Positions 40,622-50,098 of a stretch of DNA of 64,000 nucleotides are shown in pieces (the stretch's first letter is position 1; the number at the start of each line of letters is the position of its first letter). The notes under the pieces are model-generated. The model made no database searches. It was not told the origin of the DNA and worked only from the letters and a program-made list of their open reading frames with translations. The position numbers and the translations under genes were made by a program. The stretch spans positions 124,001 to 188,000 of the forward strand of contig NZ_JRKI01000029.1 of NCBI RefSeq assembly GCF_000935125.1, given 5' to 3'. Source of the stretch: Streptomyces natalensis ATCC 27448. GTDB lineage: Bacteria > Actinomycetota > Actinomycetes > Streptomycetales > Streptomycetaceae.

Positions 40622-42520
40622 TCATGGTGACGGTGCTCCGTGTCCGCGCAGCAAGGTGGGCTGGGCGGGGATGCGGGGGACGGAGCCGTAGCGGCGGGTG
40701 CGGCGGGCGTACTGTTCGATCGCCTCCCACAGGGTGCGGCGGTCGACCGCGGGCCAGGGGGTGTCGAGGAAGAGCAGTTCGGCGTAAGTGACCTGCCATG
40801 GAAGGAAGTTGGAGGTGCGCTGGTCACCGCCGGTGCGCAGCAGCAGGTCGACGTCGGGCAGTTCGGGGACGTGCAGGTAGCGGGCGAAGGCGTGCTCGGA
40901 GACCGAGCTGGGGTCGATCCTTCCGGCGGCTGCTTCCTGGGCGAGTTTCGCTGCGGCTGCTGTGATCTCGGCGCGGCCACCGTAGTTCACGCACATGGTC
41001 AGGAGCAGCCCGGTGCGTTCGCGGGTGGCCCGCTCGGCCTGGAGGAGTGTCTCGATGACGTCGGCCGGCAGGCGGGAGCGGACCCCGGCCCAGCGCAAGC
41101 GGACGTCCAGCGTCTCGTCCACCATGCGGTGCATGGCCTGGGGGATTTCGTACATCAGCGTCTGTAGTTCGTCGGCGGGGCGTTTCCAGTTCTCGGTGGA
41201 GAACGCGTACACGGTCAGGTGTTTCAGGCCGATCTCCAGGGCGCCGTGGACGACGTCGATCAGTGCTTCGGTGCCCGCGCGGTGGCCGTCGGTGCGGGGC
41301 AGGCCGCGAGCGGTGGCCCAACGGCCGTTGCCGTCCATGACGATCGCGACGTGGCGCGGCATGGCTTCGGGCGGGAGCCGGGGCGGGCGGGCGCCGGACG
41401 GGTGGGGAGGCGGAGATGTGGTGGCCTGCTGCTGAACGGCGCGTGCGCGCGCCTCATCGGCCCGGCCGTGCCCTTCGGGTGCGTCGGCCGGTGCGGGTGG
41501 TGGCGGCGGGCTGGGCTGGATGGGGAAGGGGAAGAGGCCCCGGGCCAGTGCGGCCTTCGTCCGGGCGGGCAGCAGCAGGCGCAGCCGGGCGTTTCGCGGC
41601 AGGGCCGGGCGGCGGTGCAGCAGCGCGGCGGGGGCGTCGGCGGCGGCCTTGAGGCGGAGCCGGTACAGGTCGGTGTAGGTACCGAGGGTCACTGCGACTG
41701 CGGGGTGCAGTACGGGTGGGAGTGGGCTGTGATCCAGCCAGCTTCGGGCGCGGGCGGCCAGGCGGCGTACCAATTCCTCGAACGCCGGGGTGGTGTGCCG
41801 GGCCAGCAGGTCCGCCCGGTGTACGCCGGCCTCGTCCAGGGCTTCCTGCGGCAGCGGTACGTGACCGCGGCCCAGGTCGTCGGAGAGGTCGACGAGGGCG
41901 TCGGTGAGGTAGATCGCATCGACGGCGGTCTGCCACGCCACCGCCGCCTCCGGCACGCTCGCGGCGATCGCCTCCGGTTCGGCGGACAGGCCGGCGGCCC
42001 GCATCAGCAGTGAGCCCGCGCGCAGCACGAGCGGGGTGTTGATCAGGCTGTTGTAGCGCCGCCACTCCTGCCAGGTGGCGAACTGCCGTCCGTGAACGTC
42101 CTGGCGAAGCTCCTCGAACAGCGTGTGCAGGAACCCCGGAGGCAGGTTCCAGGTCAGCATGGTGTGGATCAGCGCCTGCCGTACCGGGTCGCTGCCGCGA
42201 CCCTCGCGCAGGTCCGCGTCGAAGGCCGAGATCCATGCCTCCAGCCGTTCGGCCCGCCCCGGATCCGACTCATTGGTGGACCGGTTCTCCCTGTCAGGAG
42301 GGCCGGCTGCGTCGGCCAGGTCATCAACTGCCCGTACGGCGCCGTACAGCGCCCAGGTGGCGATCCGCAGCGGGGGCGGCAGCAGCAGCGAGACCGCGTA
42401 CTCGATCTCGCCCGTCGCGCGGGTGGCGCGGCGGCACGCCTCGTAGCCGCGGAACAGGGCCGGGTCGTGAATGCCGCTGCGCCGGTAGACACCGGTGGGT
42501 GGCACCGCGAGGGAACTCAC
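40622..42520 (-). CDS. Fusion of phytoene/squalene synthase-like and cis-prenyltransferase (UppS-like) domains
   Basis: 632 residues from GTG 42520 after GAGGAGTCC. Residues ~20-300 are a trans-head-to-head prenyl synthase domain with both Asp-rich motifs, 'YGAVRAVDDLADAAG' and 'LVDLSDDLGRGHVPLPQEA'. A Pro/Ala-rich linker (~310-370) leads to a complete undecaprenyl-diphosphate synthase-type domain (~378-632) with 'HVAIVMDGNGRWATARG', 'TVYAFSTENWKRP', 'LLTMCVNYGGRAEI' and 'LLLRTGGDQRTSNFLPWQ'. The C-terminal half would elongate a Z-prenyl chain and the N-terminal half could couple or cyclise it. Third gene of an operon with two membrane proteins. Confidence 0.88.
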   Translation of the reverse strand: MSSLAVPPTGVYRRSGIHDPALFRGYEACRRATRATGEIEYAVSLLLPPPLRIATWALYGAVRAVDDLADAAGPPDRENRSTNESDPGRAERLEAWISAFDADLREGRGSDPVRQALIHTMLTWNLPPGFLHTLFEELRQDVHGRQFATWQEWRRYNSLINTPLVLRAGSLLMRAAGLSAEPEAIAASVPEAAVAWQTAVDAIYLTDALVDLSDDLGRGHVPLPQEALDEAGVHRADLLARHTTPAFEELVRRLAARARSWLDHSPLPPVLHPAVAVTLGTYTDLYRLRLKAAADAPAALLHRRPALPRNARLRLLLPARTKAALARGLFPFPIQPSPPPPPAPADAPEGHGRADEARARAVQQQATTSPPPHPSGARPPRLPPEAMPRHVAIVMDGNGRWATARGLPRTDGHRAGTEALIDVVHGALEIGLKHLTVYAFSTENWKRPADELQTLMYEIPQAMHRMVDETLDVRLRWAGVRSRLPADVIETLLQAERATRERTGLLLTMCVNYGGRAEITAAAAKLAQEAAAGRIDPSSVSEHAFARYLHVPELPDVDLLLRTGGDQRTSNFLPWQVTYAELLFLDTPWPAVDRRTLWEAIEQYARRTRRYGSVPRIPAQPTLLRGHGAPSP

Positions 42521-42521
42521 C

Positions 42522-42911
42522 TCAGGACTCCTCTGGGTTCGAAAGCGCCTGCTGGGGGATCCAGGCCAGGGCCAGGGCGCTGCCGACGGCGGTGAGCAGG
42601 AAGCCCAGCAGCAGGCCGCCGAGGTTGGCGGCGACCAGAGTGACCAGGGACAGCACGGCGGCCAGGACGCCGGAGAAGTAGCGCAGGGCCGGGTTGCGCC
42701 ACGTCGTCACGCCGGAGACGACGAACACGGCGCCCAGGGTCCACGAGGCGGCGCCCGCGGTGCCGGTGAACCGCAGGAACCCCAGCCCCACCCAGGAAAC
42801 GCAGATCAACTCCAGCCCGCCCAGCCCCAGCAGCAGCCCGGCCGCGAACGGGCGGTTCCGACGCCACCTGCGCCACCGGGGCCGCCAACCGGGTCGCAGC
42901 GCTGTGGTCAT
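42522..42911 (-). CDS. DUF6114 membrane protein
   Basis: 129 residues with four hydrophobic helices after a basic N-terminus ('WRPRWRRWRRNRPFAAGLLL'). It matches the small DUF6114 family regularly found next to DUF6230 proteins in Streptomyces. It overlaps the DUF6230 gene by ATGA and ends 1 bp before the fusion gene start, so the three are co-translated. The role is unknown; it could anchor the prenyl-chain enzyme at the membrane. Confidence 0.75.
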   Translation of the reverse strand: MTTALRPGWRPRWRRWRRNRPFAAGLLLGLGGLELICVSWVGLGFLRFTGTAGAASWTLGAVFVVSGVTTWRNPALRYFSGVLAAVLSLVTLVAANLGGLLLGFLLTAVGSALALAWIPQQALSNPEES

Positions 42912-43543
42912 CGGGTCGCTCCCGGTTCGCAGCCGCCCTCTCCCCGGCGTAGCTCGATCGCGACACCCTGGGATGTGATCGTCCCGGCCGTGAAGGCGTG
43001 CGGCTGCACGGTCACCCCGCTGCCGCTGACGGTCTCGGCACCGACGGTGAACAGGCCCGTCGGCCGGTCCAGTGACACCTGCGGGGTGTTGAACTTCGCG
43101 CCGGAGAGCTTCACCGACCGGGCCGTGGCCATGCCTGCCTCCACCGTCAGGTCAGTGGCGGAGGCTCGCTTGATACGCACGACGGCCGTCACCGCGCCGG
43201 CGAGCGGCAGGTGGGCGGTGGAGGTCACGCAGGCGTCCTCCACGGTGGCTTTCTGCATGCCGGTGGCCAGCGTCGGCAGCAGCCCGCCGTGCCCGGAGGC
43301 ACTCGGAGAGGCCGACACACCTGACCCGGACATCCGCTCGGCGTGGACCGTGACCGGCAGCTCCCCCGCGAACGCCACGGAGACGGCCCCCGCGGCGCTC
43401 CCGGCCAGCAGAACGGAGGCGCCTACGAGCAGAGGCGCCAGCGCCAAAGCGAATCGCAGGCGGCTGGTCCGGCCGGTAGGCGTCAGAGCGGAGGAGTCGC
43501 TGACGACGGCGTCCGGCCCAACGGCCGTCTCAGGCGGGAGCAC
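42908..43543 (-). CDS. DUF6230 protein with one N-terminal membrane helix
   Basis: 211 residues from GTG 43543, chosen because GGGAGGA lies 4 nt upstream. After a short cytoplasmic part there is one hydrophobic helix ('FALALAPLLVGASVLLAGSA'), then a Ser/Thr/Val-rich beta-type extracytoplasmic domain with 'LVTVHAERM'-like and 'GLFTVGAETVSGSGVTVQPH' segments. Typical DUF6230. First gene of the operon with DUF6114 and the prenyltransferase fusion. Function unknown. Confidence 0.72.
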   Translation of the reverse strand: MLPPETAVGPDAVVSDSSALTPTGRTSRLRFALALAPLLVGASVLLAGSAAGAVSVAFAGELPVTVHAERMSGSGVSASPSASGHGGLLPTLATGMQKATVEDACVTSTAHLPLAGAVTAVVRIKRASATDLTVEAGMATARSVKLSGAKFNTPQVSLDRPTGLFTVGAETVSGSGVTVQPHAFTAGTITSQGVAIELRRGEGGCEPGATR

Positions 43544-43971
43544 CGATCCTCCCTTCACCGGCTGAGTGCACCACACCGGTTGTCATCGATGTCGCCGGAG
43601 GGCTGATCTCTCTGGACGGCCAACCCTGTGGTCCGGACCGGCTCTTTGGTCTCGGCCGTACCCCGCAGCATGATTTCGCCCAGCCGGGCCGGCACCGGCA
43701 CGCTGACGCACAGGCCCCCAACGAGGCAGCCGCCGTCCCCTGCGTGACCAGACCCGTTACCCCTACCCCTGCGGTTGCCGGAGCAGCCGGGACCAAAGGC
43801 GACCGGAACCGACGCCAGCGGTGTCCTTCGTGCCCCATCCGGTGATCTTCAGCGTCCGTACCGTCCCGGCCGACGACCTGCGTACCCATGTCCACGCCCG
43901 CGTAACGTCGCCCGCCACATCCCTGTTACGGCCGCGTTGTGCATACAACCGTGAAGGATGATCTACCGTCG
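43544..43971. other. Gap between P450 and DUF6230 genes
   Basis: About 430 bp without a supported gene. It must contain the promoter of the DUF6230 operon (minus strand) and the P450 terminator, but no element is clear by eye. Confidence 0.4.
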
Positions 43972-45405
43972 TCAGGTTGTCTGCCAGGGCGGCCCGTCCG
44001 GCCGCATGCGCTGCTGCCCATACCCTCCTTCGCTGCGGGGGTGGCAGGCCATGGGCATCGGGCCGGGGGAGATGACGATGCGGGCGTGCGGCCGATAGTG
44101 GTGTCCTGGCACGGCGCGCAGTTGCCAGCGGGCCGCGATGGTGGCCACGGCGGTCAGAAGCTGGTTCATCGTCAGGGTGTCGCCGATGCATTTGCGTACC
44201 CCCGCGCCGAAGGGGATGTCGGCGCAGCGGGCCAGGGTCTTCGCGCGGTCGGGCAGCCAGCGGTCGGGGTCGAAACGCAGCGGGTCGGGGTGAACGGCGG
44301 GATTGCGGTGCAACGCGTAGGTGCAGTAGGCAAGTTCGGTGCCGGCGGGGAGTTCGGCCGTGCCGAGGCGCACGGGGACGAGGGTGCGCCGGCCCAGCAT
44401 CCAGGGGGCGGGGTGCAGCCGCAGCGTCTCCTTGACGACGCGCCGGGTGTACTCGAGCGCGGTGAGGTGCTCGGCCTGCACGGGGCGGCCCTGGATGACG
44501 GAGTCGATCTCTTGGTGCACTCGCCGTTCGATGTCCGAATGGCGCGCCAGCTCGTGGAAGACGTGGGGCAGCACCTCCTTCAGGCCGTGCGTCGCGGCCC
44601 AGATGAGGAACAGAATGTCGGCGATGATCTGCTGGTCGTCGAGCGGTTCGTCCGTGTCGGTGTAACGGGCTTGCAGGAGCTGAGACAAGACGCTGCCATC
44701 GGCCGCATCCTGACTGCGCTGGTGGGTGAGCGCCGCCGTGACCGCGGTGCGCAGGTCGGACAGCGCCCGCAGGAACCTGCCTGTGCCCGGCACGTGCTTG
44801 AGGTGGGCGAACTGCGGGAGAGCAAGGCGCCAGTACAGGCCACGGGTGGTCTGGGAACTCACGGCCGAGAGAGCGGCCGTCACCTGGTCGAGGGCCGGAG
44901 TGTCCCCGCACACTGCGCGGGCGTTGACCCGGTAGGCGAGGCCGGCCATCTCCTTGTCCAGCCGGATCGTCGCGCCAGGGCGCCAGCGGGCCATGGCCTC
45001 CTGGGCGGCCCGCCGCAGTGCAGGTGTTCCGGCGACGATGCGGTGAGGGTGGAAGGCCGGCTGCACGGCACGCCGGTGCCTGCGGTGTGATCCGAACAGC
45101 GTCAACCCGTCGAAGTCCATATCCATCACAAGGCTGATGCCGAACTGGGAGCCGATGCCGGCCGTGATCCTCGCCTGGGCGTAGTTGCGGGCATCGGTCA
45201 CCAGCAACTGGTGGAGGAGTTCAGGCGAGTTGACCAGGTAGACGTCGGGCGTGAAGGCGGGGCCCCGCATCCGTACCAGAGGACCCAGCTCGTTGAGCGA
45301 CGCCATGAAGTTGAGCGGGTCGGTCAGGAGTTTGAGGCCGTGCCCGAGCAGGGGCAGCGAACCCGGAGCGGTCGGGACGACGGGGGGAGGCACGGAAACA
45401 GCCAC
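43972..45405 (-). CDS. Cytochrome P450 with atypical I-helix
   Basis: 477 residues from GTG 45405 with GAGAGAGGG upstream (an earlier GTG at 45441 is possible). The haem-binding loop 'FGAGVRKCIGD' (Cys406) and ExxR 'KETLRLHP' (Glu326/Arg329) are intact. The I-helix reads 'FLIWAATHGLKEVL' (residues 267-280): aligned to the usual A-G-x-E-T-T, the acid and Thr are replaced by His273 and Gly274, so normal proton delivery is unlikely. N-terminal 'TAPGSLPLLGHGLKLLTDPL' is the usual P450 opening; no membrane anchor. Divergent from the GMC gene in a terpenoid-type locus. Confidence 0.88.
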   Translation of the reverse strand: MAVSVPPPVVPTAPGSLPLLGHGLKLLTDPLNFMASLNELGPLVRMRGPAFTPDVYLVNSPELLHQLLVTDARNYAQARITAGIGSQFGISLVMDMDFDGLTLFGSHRRHRRAVQPAFHPHRIVAGTPALRRAAQEAMARWRPGATIRLDKEMAGLAYRVNARAVCGDTPALDQVTAALSAVSSQTTRGLYWRLALPQFAHLKHVPGTGRFLRALSDLRTAVTAALTHQRSQDAADGSVLSQLLQARYTDTDEPLDDQQIIADILFLIWAATHGLKEVLPHVFHELARHSDIERRVHQEIDSVIQGRPVQAEHLTALEYTRRVVKETLRLHPAPWMLGRRTLVPVRLGTAELPAGTELAYCTYALHRNPAVHPDPLRFDPDRWLPDRAKTLARCADIPFGAGVRKCIGDTLTMNQLLTAVATIAARWQLRAVPGHHYRPHARIVISPGPMPMACHPRSEGGYGQQRMRPDGPPWQTT

Positions 45406-45465
45406 AGGCCCTCTCTCTGACTGATCGAATGATGGGCGCACACTGCAACCGATAATGTACTGATC

Positions 45466-47016
45466 GTGATGAGGGGTGCGGTTGGGTCATGCTCGTGTGA
45501 TGTGCTTGTCGTGGGCTCGGGGTTCGGCGGGAGCGTCGCGGCACTGCGTCTGGCGGAGAAGGGCTACCGCGTCACGGTCGTCGAAGCCGGGCGCAGATGG
45601 CGGCCGGAGGACTTCGCCACCTCCCCGTGGCAGGCGCACCGCCTGCTGTGGGCGCCCTGGCTCGGCTGGCACGGCATCGCACGCCTACGGGTACGACGCC
45701 GGCTGGCCGCACTGATGGGTGTCGGGGTCGGCGGCGGATCCCTTGTCTACGCCGGCGTCCACTACCGGCCCGACGGGGCCGTTTTCCGCGAGGCTTCCTG
45801 GGATCCGTCCCTCGACTGGGAGCAGGAACTCGCCCCGTACTACGCGCTGGCGGAACGGATACTGGGCACCACACTCGTTCCCCGGCAGGCGGCAGGGGAC
45901 GACGCACTGCGCGAAGTGGCCACAGCACTCGGGGTGCCCGGCGGCGTCCATGCCACCCGGGTCGGCATCCACTTCGGCCCCACCGGGCGTACGGTGCCGG
46001 ACCCCTTCTTCGACGGCCGGGGCCCGGCACGGGCCGGCTGCACGGAATGCGGCCGGTGCACGCTCGGCTGCCGCGTCGGCGCCAAGAACTCCCTGGACCA
46101 CAACTATCTGCACCTCGCCCAGCGAGCCGGAGCCGACATCCGGCCCCTGGCCGAGGCCCGCAGACTCATCCCGCAACCGGACGGCACCTGGCAGGTGCAC
46201 ACGCGCCACGGCACCGGTATCACCCGGTCCCACACCGTACTGACGGCGCATCAAGTCGTTCTCGCTGCCGGGGCCTGGGGCACCGCAGAACTCCTGCACC
46301 GCTCACGCCCGTACCTGCCGCACCTGTCCCCGGCGCTGGGCACCCGCACACGTACCAACCGCGAGGTGTTCGCCGCCGCGTCCACCGACAGCTTCGACGT
46401 CGGGCCCGGTGTGGCGATCAGCTCCGCGCTGCGACCGCGACCAGACCTCCTCGTCCAGCTGTGCCGGCTCGGGCCCGGAACCCATCCGGCCGCTCTGCTC
46501 GCACGGCCGGGCGGTCTTTCGTGGCGGGACTTCGGCCGACGTACCGCCATCCTCTTCGCCATGGAGCAGGGCGACTCCCACCTGACCAGCCGCTACCGCC
46601 ACGGGAGACTGACCTTCCGTCCGGGAAGCCCGCAACCTGAACCCGTACGGCTGGCCGCTGCCGAGGCGGTCGCCCACCACTACGCCCGGCGCATCGGCGG
46701 CCGGTCGACACTCCTGTGGAACACCGCCCTGCAACTGCCGGTCACCGCCCACCTGATGGGCGGCTGCCCGATCGGCAGCCACCCGGTCACGAGCGTCGCC
46801 GACCTCTATCACCGCGTCCACGGCTACCCGACCCTGCATGTCATCGACGCCTCCGCCGTCCCCGGCAACCTTGGCGTGAACCCCGCACTCACCGTGACCG
46901 CGCTGGCGGAACGCGCGTGCGCGGCCTGGCCCGCCTCAGGCCGACCAGACCAACGCCCCGCCCAGGGCGAGCCGTACCAGCACGTACCGGACCCGACAAC
47001 CGAGGCCGCCCCGTGA
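45466..47016 (+). CDS. GMC oxidoreductase, cholesterol oxidase-like
   Basis: 516 residues from GTG 45466 or ATG 45469. The FAD motif is 'DVLVVGSGFGGSVAALRLAE' with 'VTVVEAGRRW'; the middle holds 'GVGVGGGSLVYAGVHYRP'; a Cys cluster 'CTECGRCTLGC' is present; and the C-terminal FAD contact is 'LHVIDASAVPGNLGVNPALT'. Pattern and length fit the cholesterol/steroid oxidase branch. Cytoplasmic. Probably oxidises a terpenoid alcohol made by the neighbouring enzymes. It overlaps the next gene by GTGA and shares a ~60-bp divergent promoter region with the P450. Confidence 0.85.
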   Translation: MMRGAVGSCSCDVLVVGSGFGGSVAALRLAEKGYRVTVVEAGRRWRPEDFATSPWQAHRLLWAPWLGWHGIARLRVRRRLAALMGVGVGGGSLVYAGVHYRPDGAVFREASWDPSLDWEQELAPYYALAERILGTTLVPRQAAGDDALREVATALGVPGGVHATRVGIHFGPTGRTVPDPFFDGRGPARAGCTECGRCTLGCRVGAKNSLDHNYLHLAQRAGADIRPLAEARRLIPQPDGTWQVHTRHGTGITRSHTVLTAHQVVLAAGAWGTAELLHRSRPYLPHLSPALGTRTRTNREVFAAASTDSFDVGPGVAISSALRPRPDLLVQLCRLGPGTHPAALLARPGGLSWRDFGRRTAILFAMEQGDSHLTSRYRHGRLTFRPGSPQPEPVRLAAAEAVAHHYARRIGGRSTLLWNTALQLPVTAHLMGGCPIGSHPVTSVADLYHRVHGYPTLHVIDASAVPGNLGVNPALTVTALAERACAAWPASGRPDQRPAQGEPYQHVPDPTTEAAP

Positions 47017-47585
47017 ACCACACCCTCTTCACCAGCATGGCCACCAACCGCGCCGTTCTCCGCATCGCCCCCTATGTGCTGCCGCGCTGCGACCTGTTCA
47101 TCCATCGCCTGACCCGAGGACGGCTGCTGCCGAGCAAACTCGTCCTGGACACGATCGTGCTGGGCACCACAGGTCACCGCACCGGGCGCCCACGCGCCAC
47201 GCCCCTGGCCGCGCATCGGGCCGCGGACGGAACCTGGCTGGTCATCGGCAGCAACTTCGGCCGCCCCCACCACCCGGCCTGGAGCACCAACCTGCTCCAC
47301 CAGCCCCAGGCCACCGTCACCGCCCAAGGACGCTCCTGGCAGGTTACGGCTCGCCGGCTCACCACCTGTGAAAAGGAACGACAACGCAACCGCATCCTGC
47401 TCGCCATCCCCTTTTACGACACCTACGCCGCCCGCACCAGCCGCGACATCCGGGTCTTCAGCCTTGCCCCGCTCACTGCCCCACCCGTCGACCGCCCCAC
47501 TGACGGCACCGGCACCCCCTGCGCAACGTTCCCAGCTACGCCACCGACCGCGCTTGGCCGCGAGCCGGACGGACTCCGCCCTTGA
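47013..47585 (+). CDS. Deazaflavin (F420)-dependent nitroreductase family protein
   Basis: 190 residues from GTG 47013. A split-barrel DDN/FDOR domain: 'LVLDTIVLGTTGHRTGRPRA', then 'GTWLVIGSNFGRPHHPAWST', then 'NLLHQPQATV'. These proteins use F420H2 to reduce enones, quinones or nitro groups. Coupled to the GMC gene, it may reduce a double bond in the same terpenoid. The last ~35 residues are a low-complexity tail. Confidence 0.82.
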   Translation: MNHTLFTSMATNRAVLRIAPYVLPRCDLFIHRLTRGRLLPSKLVLDTIVLGTTGHRTGRPRATPLAAHRAADGTWLVIGSNFGRPHHPAWSTNLLHQPQATVTAQGRSWQVTARRLTTCEKERQRNRILLAIPFYDTYAARTSRDIRVFSLAPLTAPPVDRPTDGTGTPCATFPATPPTALGREPDGLRP

Positions 47586-47766
47586 TACGCCACTGACTGA
47601 ACCCGGCATACAGAGCCCAAGACCGGCCCGTCACGCGCCGGTTCTCGCACCCGCTGCCCCGGCATCCGGACAAGGCTGATGCCACCGGTCGGCTGCCCAA
47701 GGTCACGAACGGGCCGGCTGTCAGCCGGGCAATGCCGGGGAGCCGGACCGTCGTGTTCGCTCACGG

Positions 47767-50019
47767 TCACCGGCACTTGTGGTGGCGGCACTTGGGACTC
47801 GTTGTCGGAGCGCCCGGCATGGGGGTGGGAGTGGCGGCCGTCCTCTTGCCGGCCTTGCCGGTCCTGCTGGTCTTTCCGCCCTTCTTGGCGGGGGTGGCGG
47901 ACGGGGAAGGTGCGGGGCCGCCCGGCTCGTTGGCACCATGGCCAAGGGAGACGGGGGTGGGGAAGGGGGCGTCGGGGAGGCCGACGAGGGCGTCGCTCAT
48001 GTACTGGGTCCAGATTTCGGTGGGGATGTCGCCGCCGAACACCTTCTGCAGGCCGCCGACGCCCACCAGGGACTGGAGCTGGGGGTGGGCCGCGTCCTCG
48101 CGGAAGAGGACCACGGAGGTGGACAGTTGGGGGGTGTAGCCGACGAACCAGGCCGAGTGGTAGTCGTCGGTGGTACCGGTCTTGCCCGCGGCCGTCCTGC
48201 CGAGGGCCTGGGCCTTGGTACCGGTGCCCTTGGCTATGACGCCGCGGAGGACGTCGGTCACGTTGTCGGCGATGGCGTTCGGCAGCGCCCGTACGGGGGC
48301 GGGGGCGGCGAAGCCGGGGAGGGCGGAGCCGTTGTGGGTCACCTTGGTCACCGAGTAGGGGGTGGCCCGCATACCGGAGGCGGCGAAGGTCGAGTAGGCG
48401 CCTGCCATGCGAATGGCGCTCGGTGTCGAGGTACCGATGTAGAAGCCGGCACTGGGGGCGGCGAGGCTGTCGGGGCGCAGACCGAGGGCCTGCGACGTAC
48501 TCACCACGTTGGGGTAGCCGACGTCCTCTCCCAGTTGCACGTACGGCGTGTTGACCGACTGCTCCATCGCCTTGCGCAACGAGATGTATCCCCAGCGCTT
48601 GGGGGTGTCGTTGTGCTGGTGGAGGAGGCCGGTGGGGTCCTTGTCGTCGGTGACGTAATTGCCCTGCTGGTCCTTGATCTTGATGCCGTCGTCACCGTTG
48701 AACTTGCTGGCCGGGGTGATCGGCGCCGGGGGCTCGCCGGGTTTCAGTACGGCTCGGTGCTGGAGCGCGGCGGCGAGGACGATGGGTTTGAACGTCGAGC
48801 CCACCGGGACGCCGGAGGTGTCGGCGTTGTCCGAGTAGTGGGCGTGCTCGTAGCCGGGGCCGCCGTAGACGGCGACGATCCTGCCGGTCGTGGGATCGAC
48901 CGAGGAGGCTCCGACCTGGACGTCCCGGTCGACCGACCGGTGGGCGGGGTCGAGGCGTTGTGCACGGACCTTGGCGACGGCCCTGGCCAGTGCTGCGGTC
49001 CGTTTCCGGTCGAAGGTGGTGTGTATCTGGTAGCCGCCCCTGCTCAGGCCGGCGTCGGTGATGCTCGGGTTGTGTGCCTGGGCGTACGACCGGGCGAGCT
49101 GAACCAGGTAGCCGGTCTGACCCGGGAGACCCGAACCGAGGTTCCACTTCCTGGGTGTCGGGAATCCTGCGGCCGCGTACCGTGCGCGCCGCCCCGGCGT
49201 CAGCTTGCCGGTCTTCACCATCCGGTCGAGCACCCAGGACCAGCGCGCCTTGGCCGTTGCCCTGGCCGTGGGGTCGGAGTCCGCGTGCTGGAAGAGGCTC
49301 GGCTCATTGACCGCCGCGGCGAGGAAGGCTCCCTGGCTCGCATTGAGCTTCTGCACCGGAAGGCCGTAGTACGCGCGGGCCGCGGCCTGGATGCCGTTGG
49401 CCTGCCGGCCGAAGAAGCAGGTGTTCAGATAGCCCTGGAGGATCTGCTGCTTGGTCATGGCGGCACCGATCTTGGTGGAGATCAGCAGTTCCTTGAGCTT
49501 CCGCGAGACCGTCTGCGACTGGTCCAGGTAGGTGTTCTTGACGAACTGCTGGGTGATCGTCGACCCGGACTGCACCGTGCCGCCCTCGGCCATGTGGAAG
49601 ACGGCACGGAGGATGCCCTGCGGGTCGATGCCCGGGTCGGTGTAGAAGGAGGCGTTCTCCGCAGCGATGAAGCCCCGCCGCACGTCGGCGGGGACCTGCG
49701 AGAGCGGGACGTTCTGCCGGTTGACGCTGCCGTCGGTCGCCAGGACCGTGCCGTCCGACCAGTAGTAGACGTTGTTCTGAAGGAGTGTTGTGGGGTTGGG
49801 GTCGGGGATGGTGACCGTGGCGTAGGCATAGCCGACGGCCGCCGCCGCACTGCCGAAGAAGAACAGGAAGAGCGCCAGCAGTTGGCGCACCGATGGCAGC
49901 CAGCGGCGCGGGCCCGTCCTGCCCTGGTGCGGGTAGTCGATCCACCGTCTCCCGCGTCTCTTCTCCGGCGCCGCTCCGCCGTTGGACTGCTGCGACGGTC
50001 GGCGCCGGCGTCCGCTCAT
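47767..50019 (-). CDS. Class A penicillin-binding protein (bifunctional transglycosylase/transpeptidase)
   Basis: 750 residues. A basic cytoplasmic N-terminus and one membrane helix ('LLALFLFFFGSAAAAVGYAY') are followed by a GT51 domain ('GFIAAENASFYTDPGIDPQG', 'GSTITQQFVKNTYL') and a transpeptidase domain with 'GSTFKP' (Ser ~407), an S-V-N motif in 'AMEQSVNTPYVQLG' and 'AGKTGTTDDYHSAWFVGYTP'. The C-terminal tail is Pro/Ala/Lys-rich and ends in a His/Cys cluster. It polymerises and crosslinks peptidoglycan. Last gene of an operon with a polysaccharide synthase, 79 bp downstream, suggesting coupled surface-layer synthesis. Confidence 0.92.
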   Translation of the reverse strand: MSGRRRRPSQQSNGGAAPEKRRGRRWIDYPHQGRTGPRRWLPSVRQLLALFLFFFGSAAAAVGYAYATVTIPDPNPTTLLQNNVYYWSDGTVLATDGSVNRQNVPLSQVPADVRRGFIAAENASFYTDPGIDPQGILRAVFHMAEGGTVQSGSTITQQFVKNTYLDQSQTVSRKLKELLISTKIGAAMTKQQILQGYLNTCFFGRQANGIQAAARAYYGLPVQKLNASQGAFLAAAVNEPSLFQHADSDPTARATAKARWSWVLDRMVKTGKLTPGRRARYAAAGFPTPRKWNLGSGLPGQTGYLVQLARSYAQAHNPSITDAGLSRGGYQIHTTFDRKRTAALARAVAKVRAQRLDPAHRSVDRDVQVGASSVDPTTGRIVAVYGGPGYEHAHYSDNADTSGVPVGSTFKPIVLAAALQHRAVLKPGEPPAPITPASKFNGDDGIKIKDQQGNYVTDDKDPTGLLHQHNDTPKRWGYISLRKAMEQSVNTPYVQLGEDVGYPNVVSTSQALGLRPDSLAAPSAGFYIGTSTPSAIRMAGAYSTFAASGMRATPYSVTKVTHNGSALPGFAAPAPVRALPNAIADNVTDVLRGVIAKGTGTKAQALGRTAAGKTGTTDDYHSAWFVGYTPQLSTSVVLFREDAAHPQLQSLVGVGGLQKVFGGDIPTEIWTQYMSDALVGLPDAPFPTPVSLGHGANEPGGPAPSPSATPAKKGGKTSRTGKAGKRTAATPTPMPGAPTTSPKCRHHKCR

Positions 50020-50098
50020 GGGCTCGGATCACTGTCCTCTCAGAACAACTACTCAGTACAACTGCTCGGTACAACTGCGATGTCTCGTGTGGTGCGGG

